From Hyperoodon ampullatus (lineage: Eukaryota; Chordata; Mammalia; Artiodactyla; Ziphiidae), in contig OX457062.1 in NCBI GenBank assembly GCA_949752795.1, positions 95,655,777-95,719,776 of the forward strand: a stretch of 64,000 nt of DNA, written 5' to 3'. Positions within the stretch are counted from its first letter, which is position 1. Every line of letters starts with the position of its first letter. The notes beneath the pieces are model-generated. The model worked only from the letters and a program-made list of their open reading frames with translations, had not been told where the DNA came from and did not search any database. This document shows, one piece after another, positions 23,111 through 35,400 of the stretch. The translations under genes and the position numbers were made by a program.

Positions 23111-23991
23111 TTATGCAAATGGAATGTCAAATAGGCAGCTGGAAATACAAGCCTGGGACTCAAAGAAGTAGTCAAGGTTTAGAGACAAAGATTTAGGAGT
23201 CCTCAGCATACAGATGAGGCCTGGATGAGGTCACTGAGGACAAGTGCACAGATAGAGAAGGTGGCCAAAGGCAGACTCTTAGGTGAAGGCAGCATTCAGG
23301 GGAGTTAAGCAGAGGAAGGAAGCCATACAGAATACTGAAAATTAATAACCAATGAGTTAAGAAAAAATCAGATGAGTGTAGTGTTACAGAATCCAAGAAA
23401 AGAGTGTTTCAAGAAGGGAGTGGTCACCTGGTTCAAATGCTGCCCAAAGGTTGAACAGGAGGAGGACTGAGAATTATCTATTCAATCTGGCAAGAGAGAG
23501 GCCCTTGAGGATTTTGATAAGAGCAATTTCCTAGAGTCATGGGGATAAAAGCCCAATTGCAGGGGTTGAGGAGTGGCTGAGAGGTGAGAAAGTGGCACCT
23601 GCAATTACATACTGCACTTTCAAGGAGTTCTGTTGTGAAAGGGAGTAGAAAATTGGGCAGCAGCTGGGGGAGGACCTGGGGTCAAGGGTTTTTTAATACA
23701 CGGATATTAAGACAGTTAGACAGTTTTATATGTTGATGAGAGAGAAACTGGTGATGCAGGAGATAGGGGGAATAACTGTGGGAATGACCCCGAGTAGATG
23801 AGAGGGGATGGAATCCAGAGTACAAGTGGAGAGTGGCACTTCTTCAGTTGTAGAAGGCAGTAAAGGATGTGCTAGTGCTTAAGTTCCCTTTTAACAGGAA
23901 GGGGAAAGCTATTAAATACCCTGGGAGTACTTTAAATATCTTGATTCATATAGTACACTTGGTATAACTGACTCTCAAGAATCAGTAACTC

Positions 23992-24190
23992 GGGCTTCCC
24001 TGGTGGCACAGTGGTTGAGAGTCCGCCTGCCAATGCAGGGGACACGGGTTCGTGCCCCGGTCCGGGAAGATCCCACATGCCGCAGAGCAGCTGGGTCCGT
24101 GAGCCATGGCCGCTGAGCCTGCGCTCCACAACGGGAGAGGCCACAACAGTGAGAGGCCCGCGTACCGCAAAAAAAAAAAAAAAAAAAAAA
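23992..24190 (+). mobile_element. Long CHR SINE with internal deletion
   Basis: This is the 'GTGAGCCATGG' form, but about 15 bases are missing after GCTGAGCCTGCG. AAGAATCAGTAACTC flanks it at 23977-23991 and 24191-24205, a perfect 15-bp duplication. Confidence 0.94.
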
Positions 24191-24364
24191 AAGAATCAGT
24201 AACTCAGTAAATGAAGACTACTACTTGAATTGCTCCCAAGAACAGTTCTGTTAATACTAGTTTTGAGAGCTTTGGCCTTCAAATTACCAACTTCCAAAGT
24301 ATCTTGCAAGGTATTATAATTTTAGTATTTATATTCATGCTATATTTTAAGCCGAGCTCAGTAA

Positions 24365-24485
24365 AGAGAAATTAGACAGTAAGTTCCATGAGGGAAGGGG
24401 GGAAGGGACTTGTTCAGTGCTAATGCCCCAACACTTGGTCATCTGCCTGGTACATAAAAGATGTTCTTTGAAAAATAGATTAGAT
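24365..24485 (+). mobile_element. L2 3'-end fragment
   Basis: GTAAGTTCCATGAGGGAAGG and CATCTGCCTGGTACATAAAA resemble the sense 3' terminus of L2. Confidence 0.5.
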
Positions 24486-26258
24486 TTCCAGTCGCCGTTT
24501 CTTACACTGTGGAGTGCTATGTTTATGAATGCCATTTAGGGGGAAGATGAGCCTCTTTGCAAGCAGTTTTTCACCATTTGTAAAAGAAAAAAAGATAGTG
24601 ACACCTGTAAATCATTTCCAAAAAGTGAATTTAACAATGATGTTGTTGAATTTATAAGAAGGGAAAAGAATAAAATACTCAAGCATAGTCAAGTACACAG
24701 ATATCAGGAGACAAACTTCTTAAGCCAAGATGGTCTCTGAAATCCAAGCAGTCTAGAAATGTACACAGTTACTGAACTGACATCATAGTCTCTTGTCAAC
24801 AAAATGGCAGGGACAGGGCCAAGGCCAGATTCTCTCTGGCTATTGGTGCCTCAAAGAGAACTGTGGCTGTTTGAATGCGTAACAGATAGGAAGAGATTTA
24901 CACTGTTTTAAATATGATCTCTGCCTGATACTGAGAAATGTTAACCCCAAAAGTCACGTAGGATTGAAGAGTGCAAAGACAGTAATACAATGTTCTTCAA
25001 TAACAATAGTTGGTAAAATTTTCACCCACACAAGAATAAAATCGTTTTCAAATATTTAATTCAATTCTACCTACCAACTCTCACCTAAGAAATACAAACG
25101 ATACCACTTCATAATTAAAGAAAGAAGTATCTCCTCATCCTCACTCCATTATCAACAAGAGCAAGAAGCAAAGATGCTCAAAACAGCTAAACAAATGAGA
25201 CAGGTGAACTCCACCCATCCTGCTCCGGAAAAAGAGGTAGACAAAAAGAAGCTCATTGTCTTAAAAAAAAAAAAAAAAAAAAAAAAGGCAAAATGAATGC
25301 ACTACATCAGATAGTAAGCTATACAGATTCTTGGCAATGCCCCAAATTACTTCACAGGACCTTAAAAAACAAACAAACAAAAAATCAGGACTTCCAAGCT
25401 CCTAGGTTCCAAGTCTGAACTGGTTTATCTACTTACTGAAGCAGAAGAAATAAGCCCACTTAACTGATATACTGTAGAAATTAAATTAATCAGCACAATG
25501 ACAGGGTTTATTCTTCTCTGTTTAACAGGAAAGTACCACAAAATGACTAGATCCACTTGAATAGGCTGGAAAAATTAAACAAACACCAACACTGTTTTCA
25601 GAGATGGTTCTTTTTATTACAAGAGGTTTGGGTGTCCTCCATATGCCAACTTTCAGCAGTTAACTTCATTTTGAGCTATATGTTCATTCAACTACAAGTT
25701 TCTACTATAAAATTTGTAGTTTTTTCTTCCAGCTTGTTCTGATCTTGCTGCAAAAGTCAGGTTGCATCTTTCCTTCTGGGCTGTCAAATGATCAACAGCA
25801 ACTAAAGTAACATTGAGAAATTCACAACTTTCTTTCCTCTAAAGGTAAAAAGAGTTATCTGTCCAAAAAGCCAGTTTTCTGAAGGAGCAAAGTGAAGTTA
25901 CATGACAAAAGTAAATATTCCCTTTGGCAAAACAACAAAGCTACTTTGTCAGCCAACACAATTTTGACGAATTAATGTTCAATATATGAGTTGGGAAGTT
26001 TTGTGTTCTTACTAGCTTAAAAAACCAACTGACTCTTCTGACTACTACATCATATTTGGAAGTTCATCATCACATTCTGAGAAGCACACATTATGTGGCA
26101 TTAACTTACTTTAAAAAAAAATCCCTGGTATTTTTTTAGTCTAACACTGGAATCTCTCAAGTAGAATAAAGAATCATGAGAATTATTCTTAGCTGTTTAT
26201 AATCTTTTGCTTTCTGAATTTATACCTGTATGATTTGCAATTAAAAGTTACGGGAAGG

Positions 26259-26466
26259 GGGCTTCCCTGGTGGCGCAGTGGTTGAGAGTCTGCCTGCCGA
26301 TGCAGGGGACACGGGTTCGTGCCCCGGTCCAGGAAGACCCCACATGCCGCGGAGCGGCTGGGCCCGTGAGTCATGGCCGTTGAGCCTGCGCGTCCGGAGC
26401 CTGTGCTCCGCAACGGGAGAGGCCACAACAGTGAGAGGCCCGCGTACCGCAAAAAAAAAAAAAAAA
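26259..26466 (+). mobile_element. Long CHR SINE, first of a same-site pair
   Basis: This is the 'GTGAGCCATGG' form. Its left flank is AGTTACGGGAAGGG (about 26247-26260) and its right flank AATTACAGGAAAAGG (about 26466-26480); these are diverged copies of one site. Confidence 0.92.
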
Positions 26467-26478
26467 ATTACAGGAAAA

Positions 26479-26817
26479 GGGGCTTCCCTGGTGGCGCAGT
26501 GGTTAAGAATCTGCCTGCCAAAGCAAGGGAAACGGGTTCGAGCCCTGGTCCAGGAAGATCCCACATGCCGCGGAGCAACTAAGCCCGTGCGCCACAACTA
26601 CTGAGCCTGCGCTCTAGAGCCCGCGAGCCACAACTACTGAAGCCCACGCGCCTAGAGCCCGTGCTCTGCAACAAGAGAAGCCACTGCAAGGAGAAGCCCG
26701 CTGCACCGCAATGAAGAGTAGCCCCGGCTCACCGCAACTAGAGAAAGCCCGCGCACAGCAACAAAGACCCAATGCAGCCAAAAATAAATAAATAAAATAC
26801 ATAAAAAAATTTTTTTT
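26479..26817 (+). mobile_element. Long CHR SINE, second of a same-site pair
   Basis: This is the 'CAACTACTGA' form with an AAATAAATAAAATAC tail. It lies between the middle site copy (26466-26480) and the right copy AAAGTTACGGGAAAAG (26818-26833). Confidence 0.92.
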
Positions 26818-27658
26818 AAAGTTACGGGAAAAGTATGACTCCCTTATATTTCCAATTCCCAGTTTCTCAAATGACACCAATTTTACAATTAGGGAATCAA
26901 GCCGCCCTTCACTGTGCCACCACTTGCAGTATCCCTGCAACAATCCAGCTTCACCTTTGAACTCCAGTCATTTTATGAGATGGTCTGGTTAACAGTAGAC
27001 AGCATTTACTATATGAAACTTAGAAAATATTCATTATATTTTTAATATTTAAAGCCAAATAACCTTAAATAAGCCTAGTATCCATTTATCTACAAGAAGG
27101 AAATTATACACAATTCCAGTACTAAATTCCAAAGTCCTAAAGCTTCAATAACCCACTCAAGGATTTGGAACTAAGAGCTAGTAGGAGAATGAGCTGGTGT
27201 TAATATCAGCTCTGCCCAGACTTTTGGTAATCTATATGAATAATCCCAATTCACAGTTTTCATTCTGACTGTACCGGAAATGCTTTTTGCAACCCAACAT
27301 ATCTAAAAAGGTTTCATTCTAAGTAATGTAAGCCCTCCTCATGGCCTCAAAAGCCAAGGGTCAGAGGCCTTTATAATCCTCATTCACATGAAGCCAACTT
27401 ATTAGACTGGAAAGGATTTACAAAGCACTTGTTATAATGCATCCACAAGCAGTGATACCCTTAACAAGGGATATTCTGAAGCACAGCTCTTTAGACTACA
27501 ACTGAAAATGGACATAAAAGCTATAAATATTTATTTGTTTCCTATATTGAGACCACACCTACTACTTTACCTGGTTTCTCTTGATGTTTAAGGTTTCCCT
27601 CTTAGCTCCATTTACTAAGTTTTTATTCTCCTATAAAACCACTATAAAATAATTTCAT

Positions 27659-27725
27659 GGGGCTTCCCTGGTGGCGCAGTGGTTGAGAGTCCGCCTGCCG
27701 ATGCAGGGGACACGGGTTCATGCCC
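27659..27725 (+). mobile_element. CHR SINE cut by an assembly gap
   Basis: The first 67 bases of a long CHR SINE are visible, up to GGGTTCATGCCC, and then the gap begins. Confidence 0.92.
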
Positions 27726-27925
27726 NNNNNNNNNNNNNNNNNNNNNNNNNNNNNNNNNNNNNNNNNNNNNNNNNNNNNNNNNNNNNNNNNNNNNNNNNNN
27801 NNNNNNNNNNNNNNNNNNNNNNNNNNNNNNNNNNNNNNNNNNNNNNNNNNNNNNNNNNNNNNNNNNNNNNNNNNNNNNNNNNNNNNNNNNNNNNNNNNNN
27901 NNNNNNNNNNNNNNNNNNNNNNNNN
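27726..27925. other. Assembly gap, 200 N
   Basis: Exactly 200 unknown bases, probably a fixed-size placeholder. The right edge resumes with a T run and AAGTGAGATAAAACAG, which is not the expected A-tail of the interrupted SINE. Confidence 0.99.
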
Positions 27926-28689
27926 TTTTTTTAAGTGAGATAAAACAGAACTATATTTTTCCTCCTTAAGCATACTATCCTCTACTAGGTGAAGTTTAAC
28001 TTGTTTTTGACTACTCTACTTGTGGTTATTTTTATTTCTCAAGTTAAGTTACAACTTAGCATTTCTTCTGTAATTAAATTGTTAGCTGCATTGATCTCCA
28101 CAGACCTACACTTACTCTCCCTAAGCTAGAACTTGAGAACAAATGTCAAAGAGTTACCAAGTATAGACTAATGAATCTGAACTTGGGGGCCAAGAACCCT
28201 GAAGAACCTCGGAGTTGTTTTAGGAAATCACCAAGTACTCATACTCAAAAAGATAAGGAATACTAGTTACAGGGACCAAGGGTAGCAACCCCAATATAGC
28301 TGCCTTGGCTTGACAGTTATGTAACTCATGAAGGCACTGCCTTCCTTGGTTACCTACCTGCCTATTTACTGTCCTGTTCTTTTCATTCCCTTTTGTGCCT
28401 TATCGCTAATTACATTCTAGTTGGATACCAACGGTACCCACTGTTACCAAGATGTGTGACTGGCTTCAGTTTGGTTCCACCTAGCTTACTGATGAACTTG
28501 ACAGCCCTACCAAAATCAAGAACATTCTAAAGTCAAGATTATAGCACTCGAATAGGTATATATGTGTACACATATATATGTATACCTCCTCCAAGTGAAA
28601 AAAACCTGCTACCTTGGTGGGGGAAAAAAAAAAAAGATTAAGCACTCCTGTCCTTTCAATCTGAGTCCTAATAATAATTAGGGATTCCT

Positions 28690-28960
28690 CTGTACCAGGC
28701 AAAGTGCTAAGTACTTTGCATGCATAATTTCAATTAAGCCTCACAATAATCTTATGAAGCACAATTACCATTGATTTACAAGTGAAGAAACTGAAGCAGA
28801 GAGGTTAAGAGAGTTTTTCAAGGTCATTCAGCTAATAAATAGTGGAGCCAAGATTTGAACCCAGGCAGTCTGAACCCAGAGCCCATGGTCTTAATAGCTC
28901 TTAATTACTGTGCTGTACTATCTCACACTATTACAGATTACATAATGAGATTCTGTCCTT
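28690..28960 (+). mobile_element. MIR SINE
   Basis: ACCAGGCAAAGTGCTAAGTA, GAAACTGAAGCAGAGAGGTT and GTCATTCAGCTAATAAATAG followed by GATTTGAACCCAGG are the standard MIR landmarks in order. Confidence 0.85.
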
Positions 28961-28964
28961 CCTT

Positions 28965-31900
28965 TATAAAGGTATTTATATATGCACGAATAAAAAAATC
29001 CTTGCTGGAGAGATTACAAAAGGATTTCCTCATTAACTAAGCTTTAAGAGATGTTATCCACATGGTTTTACTGCTTATAATTAAAGGCAATAATCGAGGG
29101 ACAATGTTGTATGCTTGTGTTTGATCTAAAAATCAGTCAATACTCATGGATGGACAGAAGTTGAATACAAGCACGTGTAAATATTTATTCCTTTAGGTGT
29201 AGATATTTATTACAGATACGTGTGATTAACTACTCCCCAGTTTTTAGAACTGAGATAATACAAAGGAGAGCTCAGTGAAAAAAAATTTCTCCAAAAACAC
29301 TCCTCACAAGTAATATTACTCCCCTAATTCAAGACAGAAAGCCACAATTACTTTGATGCTGTAAAATGAGAATGAAACAATGATGCTTCAGCAAAGCGTG
29401 GACCATAAGGGTTGGATCTCTCTAAAACAATTCAAATGTTAGAAAGGTTCGTAGCTCTTACTGATGAGGGACATCAAAACATCTACACCCAAACATTCCA
29501 ACCAAACCCAAAACATAGAAATGCAAGAAAACAGATAAAATATATGGGAAAAACTCCAACTCCAGAAATAAATGGCAGTTGAATAGATCCTACCCACTGG
29601 TGCCCCACAAGGCATTGCTGAAGCGATAATTAAAGGTAAAACAGCTGGGGAAATCCCTTTAGTCTATTTGTCCAACAGAAAAACAACTACTCATTTCAAA
29701 GAAAGGGGAATTTTCATACACAGCACAGAAAACTGCCAACTAACTCTTACATTTATATCTTTAACTGTTTCCTTAAAACTAAAACTCATTTGAATAGTTG
29801 CATTCAAAATCTAAAAAGTTAAACCAAGTTTGGCCTCTAAGAAGTTTCATACGAATCCTACAAGGGGATTTATATCATCCAAAACAACTACAAGTCACAC
29901 AACAACATTCTTCTTTCAAATGTCTTAGTCTTTAAAAGCAAACGCCTAGCAGCACCTCCAGCCTCCTGGTTGGCTTCCCCTGGTGTGTAACCTGACAAGG
30001 TACAAAGCTCATTGAAATATTTAACAGTGGTGGTATGGATTTCTTTGGATAGATCAAGAAAAGCAGCTCATCCTTTTTAAAAACATAAAGAACCATTTTA
30101 TGGGATGCCATTCCCTCAGTCCAAGTGTCTCTGTATTTCCTCAGGGCTTTCTCAGAGAACTTATTGAGGGGGAAAATGAAAAGGCTAACAAAAGGACCCC
30201 TTTTCTCTCCCTATTCCCAACATAATCCACCTCAGCCACAGGGCCAGTTGCATCCACACTGTCATAAATGCCAGCAATTAGAGAATTAGGCCATAAAAAC
30301 ACCCACTCAGGTATAAGAGCGCAGGCCTCCAGCTTTATTTCATGCATGCCATAAACTTCCTTCTTTCAGGCCTTCTTCACAACCAAGGAAACGACAATAA
30401 CAACAAAAAAGTAGCCCTTTGTCCGCCTCATATTGATGTGTTCAATGAAACCATCTGGGTCCAGGTGAAGGATTCAAGATTCCTTCTTCTTAATAAAGAC
30501 TGCATTTCCTCTAGCATGGCACATATAGATCCGTTAAAAGGACATGCTGTATTCTGAGCACTATCATAATGGGAACTAGAGTGAAACTACATTTTCCAGA
30601 AAAATTACTTTCCCTTATTCTGAAACTGCTCTAGAAACCTAGCCAATTCCTGATCTTCTCAAGAAATACTGGAGGCTACAAGAGTATTCTTAATTAACTC
30701 AATAATTTCTAGATCCTCCTGCAGTCTTTTCTAATCAAAAAAGTTAATTCAAATATCAAAGTTAACTCTATGCTTTAAAATCTGATACAATTTAGGAACA
30801 ATCAGTAATTTCATTTGATTGACTGTCTTCGCAACCACAAAACCCCCAAGTCTGTGATTTACTCCATAAGCTTTTATTTATCAAGCTTTAAATCAATCTA
30901 GATAAGACCCAAACAAACACTTTTTAATAGTAAACTCTTTAGCTTCCTTCTTCCTACTAGTGCCTATAGGGTTAAGAATCTGACTAAAATGTGGGTACAT
31001 CATGTCAGACTCATTAGTAATTTAACTTTTCTTAATTCCTGAAAATAACATATACAAACAAAAGAAGGTCCCATCCCAGCAATTCCAGAATAAATTCCTC
31101 CCAAAGTAGTGACAGTCACAAAGCTTCCCCCTTTCTCATAGGTCTATGCCACTGGGCTCTCCACCTTGGCAGAGGAAGAATGGAAAGAGACAAGATATTC
31201 ACAAAAGGCCGGATTGAAGGCCTTCAGTTAAGTGCTAGAAGGAAGCTGAAGTTCTGTGCCAACACTAGTGGAATGTGGGCAGGCACAAAGAGATCTTAAT
31301 TAGGAGACCTACAATTAAAACAGTGAGTCTCCAAAGGAGAGAGAGGCACTGCAGTCTGTTATGCCTCAGAGCAAGCGAAACAAGTGTTGCCACCTCCCCC
31401 CACCGCCAGCCACAGGGCAGGGAAGGCAACGGGTATTAAGCCTGCACAGCTGCTCTATGGAAGGCCAGCTCCCAGGTGAGCAGAGATGGGAGGGGAGTCA
31501 AGATGGGAGTATTTTCTCTTCTCAACTTCCAATCAAAAGATCAATCACTATTTTGTGAACGATGATTTCCTACAAGAGCATGTGCCTTAAGATAATTAGA
31601 TGGAAGGTAAAGATGGGGACAAGTGATATGCCTTTCAGTGAAAGATGAAGAAAAGTTCTAAAGACTGCATTTGTGATGCTCAGTACAAACCAAACTACAT
31701 TTTAGAGCGTATTAACAGCTACTCCCTGCAATGTTGGTACCACCACTTTGGATCTGTAAATACATTAGTGTATTGGATTTTTTTCATTTAAAAGCTCACA
31801 CACCTAAAGGAATATACCACCTAGACTGAAAATAACTTCCCTTTTGGAGAGTCAGGAATCTACAATATTGAAAACATGAAAACAAATTTAGCCAAACAAG

Positions 31901-32100
31901 AGGGCCTCTCAACACCAGATAATGAGTTATACTTAAAATTTTATCTTTACTTTTCTTATAAATGAAATTGGTCGACTTCAGCAAAGAACTTTTTCCATAA
32001 AATCCTTATATTTTGTCCATACAATGAAAACTTTCCCACCAAGTTCAAATTTCTCTTCCCAATAATAATGGCAGTTTAATGGCAAATATACACTCTGATA
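28965..32100. other. Repeat-poor stretch of intron 1
   Basis: I recognise no transposon in these 3.1 kb. Scattered short open frames have no familiar product and no splice context. Confidence 0.5.
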
Positions 32101-32117
32101 TTAAAAATTACCAAACA

Positions 32118-32460
32118 GGGCTTCCCTGGTGGCACAGTGGTTGAGAACCCGCCTGCCAATGCAGGGGACACGGGTTCCATCCCTGGTCCGGGAAGATCCC
32201 ACATGCCGTGGAGCAACTAAGCCTGTGCACCACAACGACTGAACCTGCGCTCTAGAGCCCGCGAGCCACAACTACTGAGCTCGCGTGCTACAACTACTGA
32301 AGCCCGTGCACCTAGAGCCTGTGCTCCGCAAGAAGAGAAGCCACCATAATGAGAAGGCTGCGCACCGCAACGAAGAGTAGCCCCCGTTCGCCACAACTAG
32401 AGAAAGCCCGCGCACAGCAACAAAGACCCAATGCAGCCAAAAAAGAAAAAAGAAAAAAAA
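32118..32460 (+). mobile_element. Long CHR SINE, 'CAACTACTGA' form
   Basis: Full length, with tail GCAGCCAAAAAAGAAAAAAG. A perfect 15-bp duplication AAATTACCAAACAGG lies at 32105-32119 and 32461-32475. Confidence 0.95.
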
Positions 32461-32479
32461 AAATTACCAAACAGGCTCA

Positions 32480-35400
32480 CTGACTCTGACTTTTTAAATA
32501 AATTCAGAATAAGAAGTTCTGACCTGAGCAAACAATTAATAAAACAGAGAGGAATCAGAATACTGGAGCAGAAAAGATTCCTGAGCTGACATTTAGCCCA
32601 ACCTTTTCATTTTACTAAAGTTTCAAGTTAAAAGTGAAACTGTCCAGACTGGTGAGTGACAGAGATGAGAGATGAGTGCGAGGAGAGCCCATGTCCATCG
32701 ACTTTCACGCGGAGGGGCTTCTTCTAGTCCACTTGTGTTCTCTGCTTCACTTTCCTTCTGCCCAGCTCAGGATTAGCTGTGAAGGCAATGAAGGAGCAAC
32801 TCCCACTCCTGGCACATATGCCCAACGAAAATCAAAAAAAAAAAAAAAAAAAAAATCACACTCTCCCACTCCAGGACCACCATCTTTTCTAAGCCCAACC
32901 CAAGAGCCCACCTTGGTCCACCCAAACTAAACTGCCATTTCAAATACAAATACATACCAATGCTGTGATTCGGTTTCCATTTATATCTAATCAAAGTTCA
33001 CCATGTTATGATCAGGGTGGAAATTCTGCTTTTAACATTTTGTGAGGTGGTAGGAATGGCAATTGGATTATGAAAGTAATAAACAAAGATTACTTGCTGA
33101 TAAATAGACCATTTCTGGGGTTCACATTAAAACAGCCCAAATTCTAGTCAACAGAGAGGATGCTGTACTATGTTTAATTAGATGGCAAAGTAGAGTCACA
33201 TATATGCCACCTGAGACAATCCTCAGAAAAGTGGGACCCTGACACCATGCAGGGGAAAGGGAAGGTGAAAAAGCAGACCTCTGTGATTTCTCACAGTGCT
33301 CAATCAAATAAAACTCTAATTCTACTTCATAATTGTCACACAGAAAGCCCAAATAGGAGATCAGCAACACCTATATATTTTTTAAGATAATCCCATTCTG
33401 ACAGACCTTGGTCATGAAGAACTCTTACATGTAGTTATTACTCAGAGAGATATCAATCCCGAGGGAAGCTCAGAACCTGTGGCAGTAAAGGACAAATCTT
33501 CTACAGCTAAAGGAGTTTAAACAGGGAACTGATCTGGAAGTTCTGTCACCTTTCAACCACCTTAGTATTCAATAACTATTAACTTATGTTTTGTTATGAA
33601 GTTATAGTCATTATTCACTTAAAGCGAACCAGAATTTAAAGAGGCTAGAATCCTTTTGGATCACAAACCATGTCTTCATGAATCCAGACAAGCCTTGATA
33701 CAGATCCATGAGCAACTTCTGAGAAACAATCTTTAGAACTCTATGTCAGCCCGTGGGAACCCTAAACCTCCTTGTTGGAACTTTATCATTGATTTGTAAG
33801 ACTCTGTAACAAAACGCTTGGTTTCCACCTTGAAAACAACCAGGTCAAAGGATATAATCACATGGTTTAGTACTAAGCCATACCATGGGTTAGCACTCAT
33901 GAATGCATACCATTAACCCATCCTAGATTAACTCAAACTACCATATAAAAGGCTTACCAATGGAACAACAGCTCATTCAAACCTAATTCAGAAAAAATAC
34001 TGAAGTTTAATGTAAGGAGTCAACCACTTTCCTCATAATGAAGTAGCAACTACTGTTCAGGCAAAAGTTTTAAAGAAAAAAAGTATTAATATGATCTTAT
34101 TTGAAATTACTGCATTTCCTTGACAGGCTTTATACTACATACTACTGCTAAGCAAAATAATGCCAGTGGATAAGAAAATGTTAGCACCTGATTAAAACTT
34201 TAGAGGTGATTTGTCAAAGACCAACAGATAAAATATTCTGGTGCCCAGACATTAGGTCCCTGAATCCAGGTGGCTCTCTTTCTAACCAGTCTCTTGAAAA
34301 GCTATGATTGGAAGCTGTCAGCATAAAACTTTGCTTTTGAATATGTGATAACAACATTTGGAATGTGAACACTTGGTCCTTCAGTATAAAATAAATAAGC
34401 ATGCTAGACAAAAAGAAAATGCTTCTCAGGATCCCCTTAAAAATAGACTAACTTCTCCTAATAGAGACTTTCTTATTATACTCAAATATACATGGGGCTA
34501 AAATTCTACATATAACCAGGCAAGTCTCAATTTTGAAAACAAGCAGGTAAATGAAATGTCAGTAAGTCTATTTTTTTTTTTTTTTTGCTGCTGTATCTTT
34601 TAAAAAAGCAAAATCAACTCACATTTAAGCACCAACTCCATGCAAGTAACCTGAACGGTTCAGTCTTTTTGTCATGTATGAGGCCTTTGGTTCTCCAACT
34701 ACATGGGATCTGTGTTGTTAGCTTAAAAAATACAGAATTGGCCTTTCAAAAAAAAAATAATAATCTACAGCAACCAATAAATAGTCTCAAACAACCCTGC
34801 TGACTGCAGCTGCCTTCTGAAGGCTGGGAAAAGGAGGTGGAGAGAGAGCAGAGAGAGGCAGGGAAAAGGGACGCTGCAGCTAGCTACATCGCAAGGAACA
34901 CGCCCCCATCATGTCCTCCTTGCTCTGTCAGAAGGCGGGTTGTTGTCAGTCTCCTGATCAGGATGCCTTAGAAACGATTTAAAAAAGGAGGCAGGAAGAC
35001 TAACAACTAAAAAATGCCAGCTCCTTGAAAGGAGGGGCCAGGGTCCCTGGGATCTCCTCCCTCCCCTTCTGCCCAGGATCTTTCTGTAAATCTAAAGGGG
35101 TGCGGGGCACAATAGGGGACGAGGGGTTTGCCCAGGATATTTTGTGTGCACCAACGGCAGAGCACGCAGGAAACGGCTGGTTGTTATCTTTCCCTTTCTG
35201 TTTCAATCAAGAGCACTCCAAAGCAGCAACCCCCTACCCCCCTCCGCTTCAGCCCCTAGCAGCTGCTCTTCCTCCTAGCATCCCCCATCCCATTCTCCCC
35301 CTTCCCCTACGATTCAAACTCCCCCTTCTGCATCCAATGTAAAACAAATGCGCAACGCCACTGGCTGAACCTGAACTCAACTTCCCTTCCCAGGGCAACT

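Larger units (their letters stand above)
21560..23930 (-). mobile_element. L2-type LINE relic with later insertions
   Basis: Complementary L2 text covers about 21560-21775 and 22105-23930. Landmarks are GCCAGGCACTGCCAGACTC, CAGATCATGTACGGCTTTGC and GGGTTATTTAGAATGTG, then TTCAAATGCTGCCC and AGCAATTTCCTAGAG. It is broken by a hAT-like element (21776-22080), a CHR SINE (22489-22704) and a MIR-like piece (22965-23110). No open frame survives. Confidence 0.6.

Noticed and set aside
20404..26600. 100-140-codon open frames repeated in several places with similar text (CPLHRQADSQPLRHQGSP)
   Set aside because: They are translations of the same CHR SINE body on the minus strand, not a gene family.
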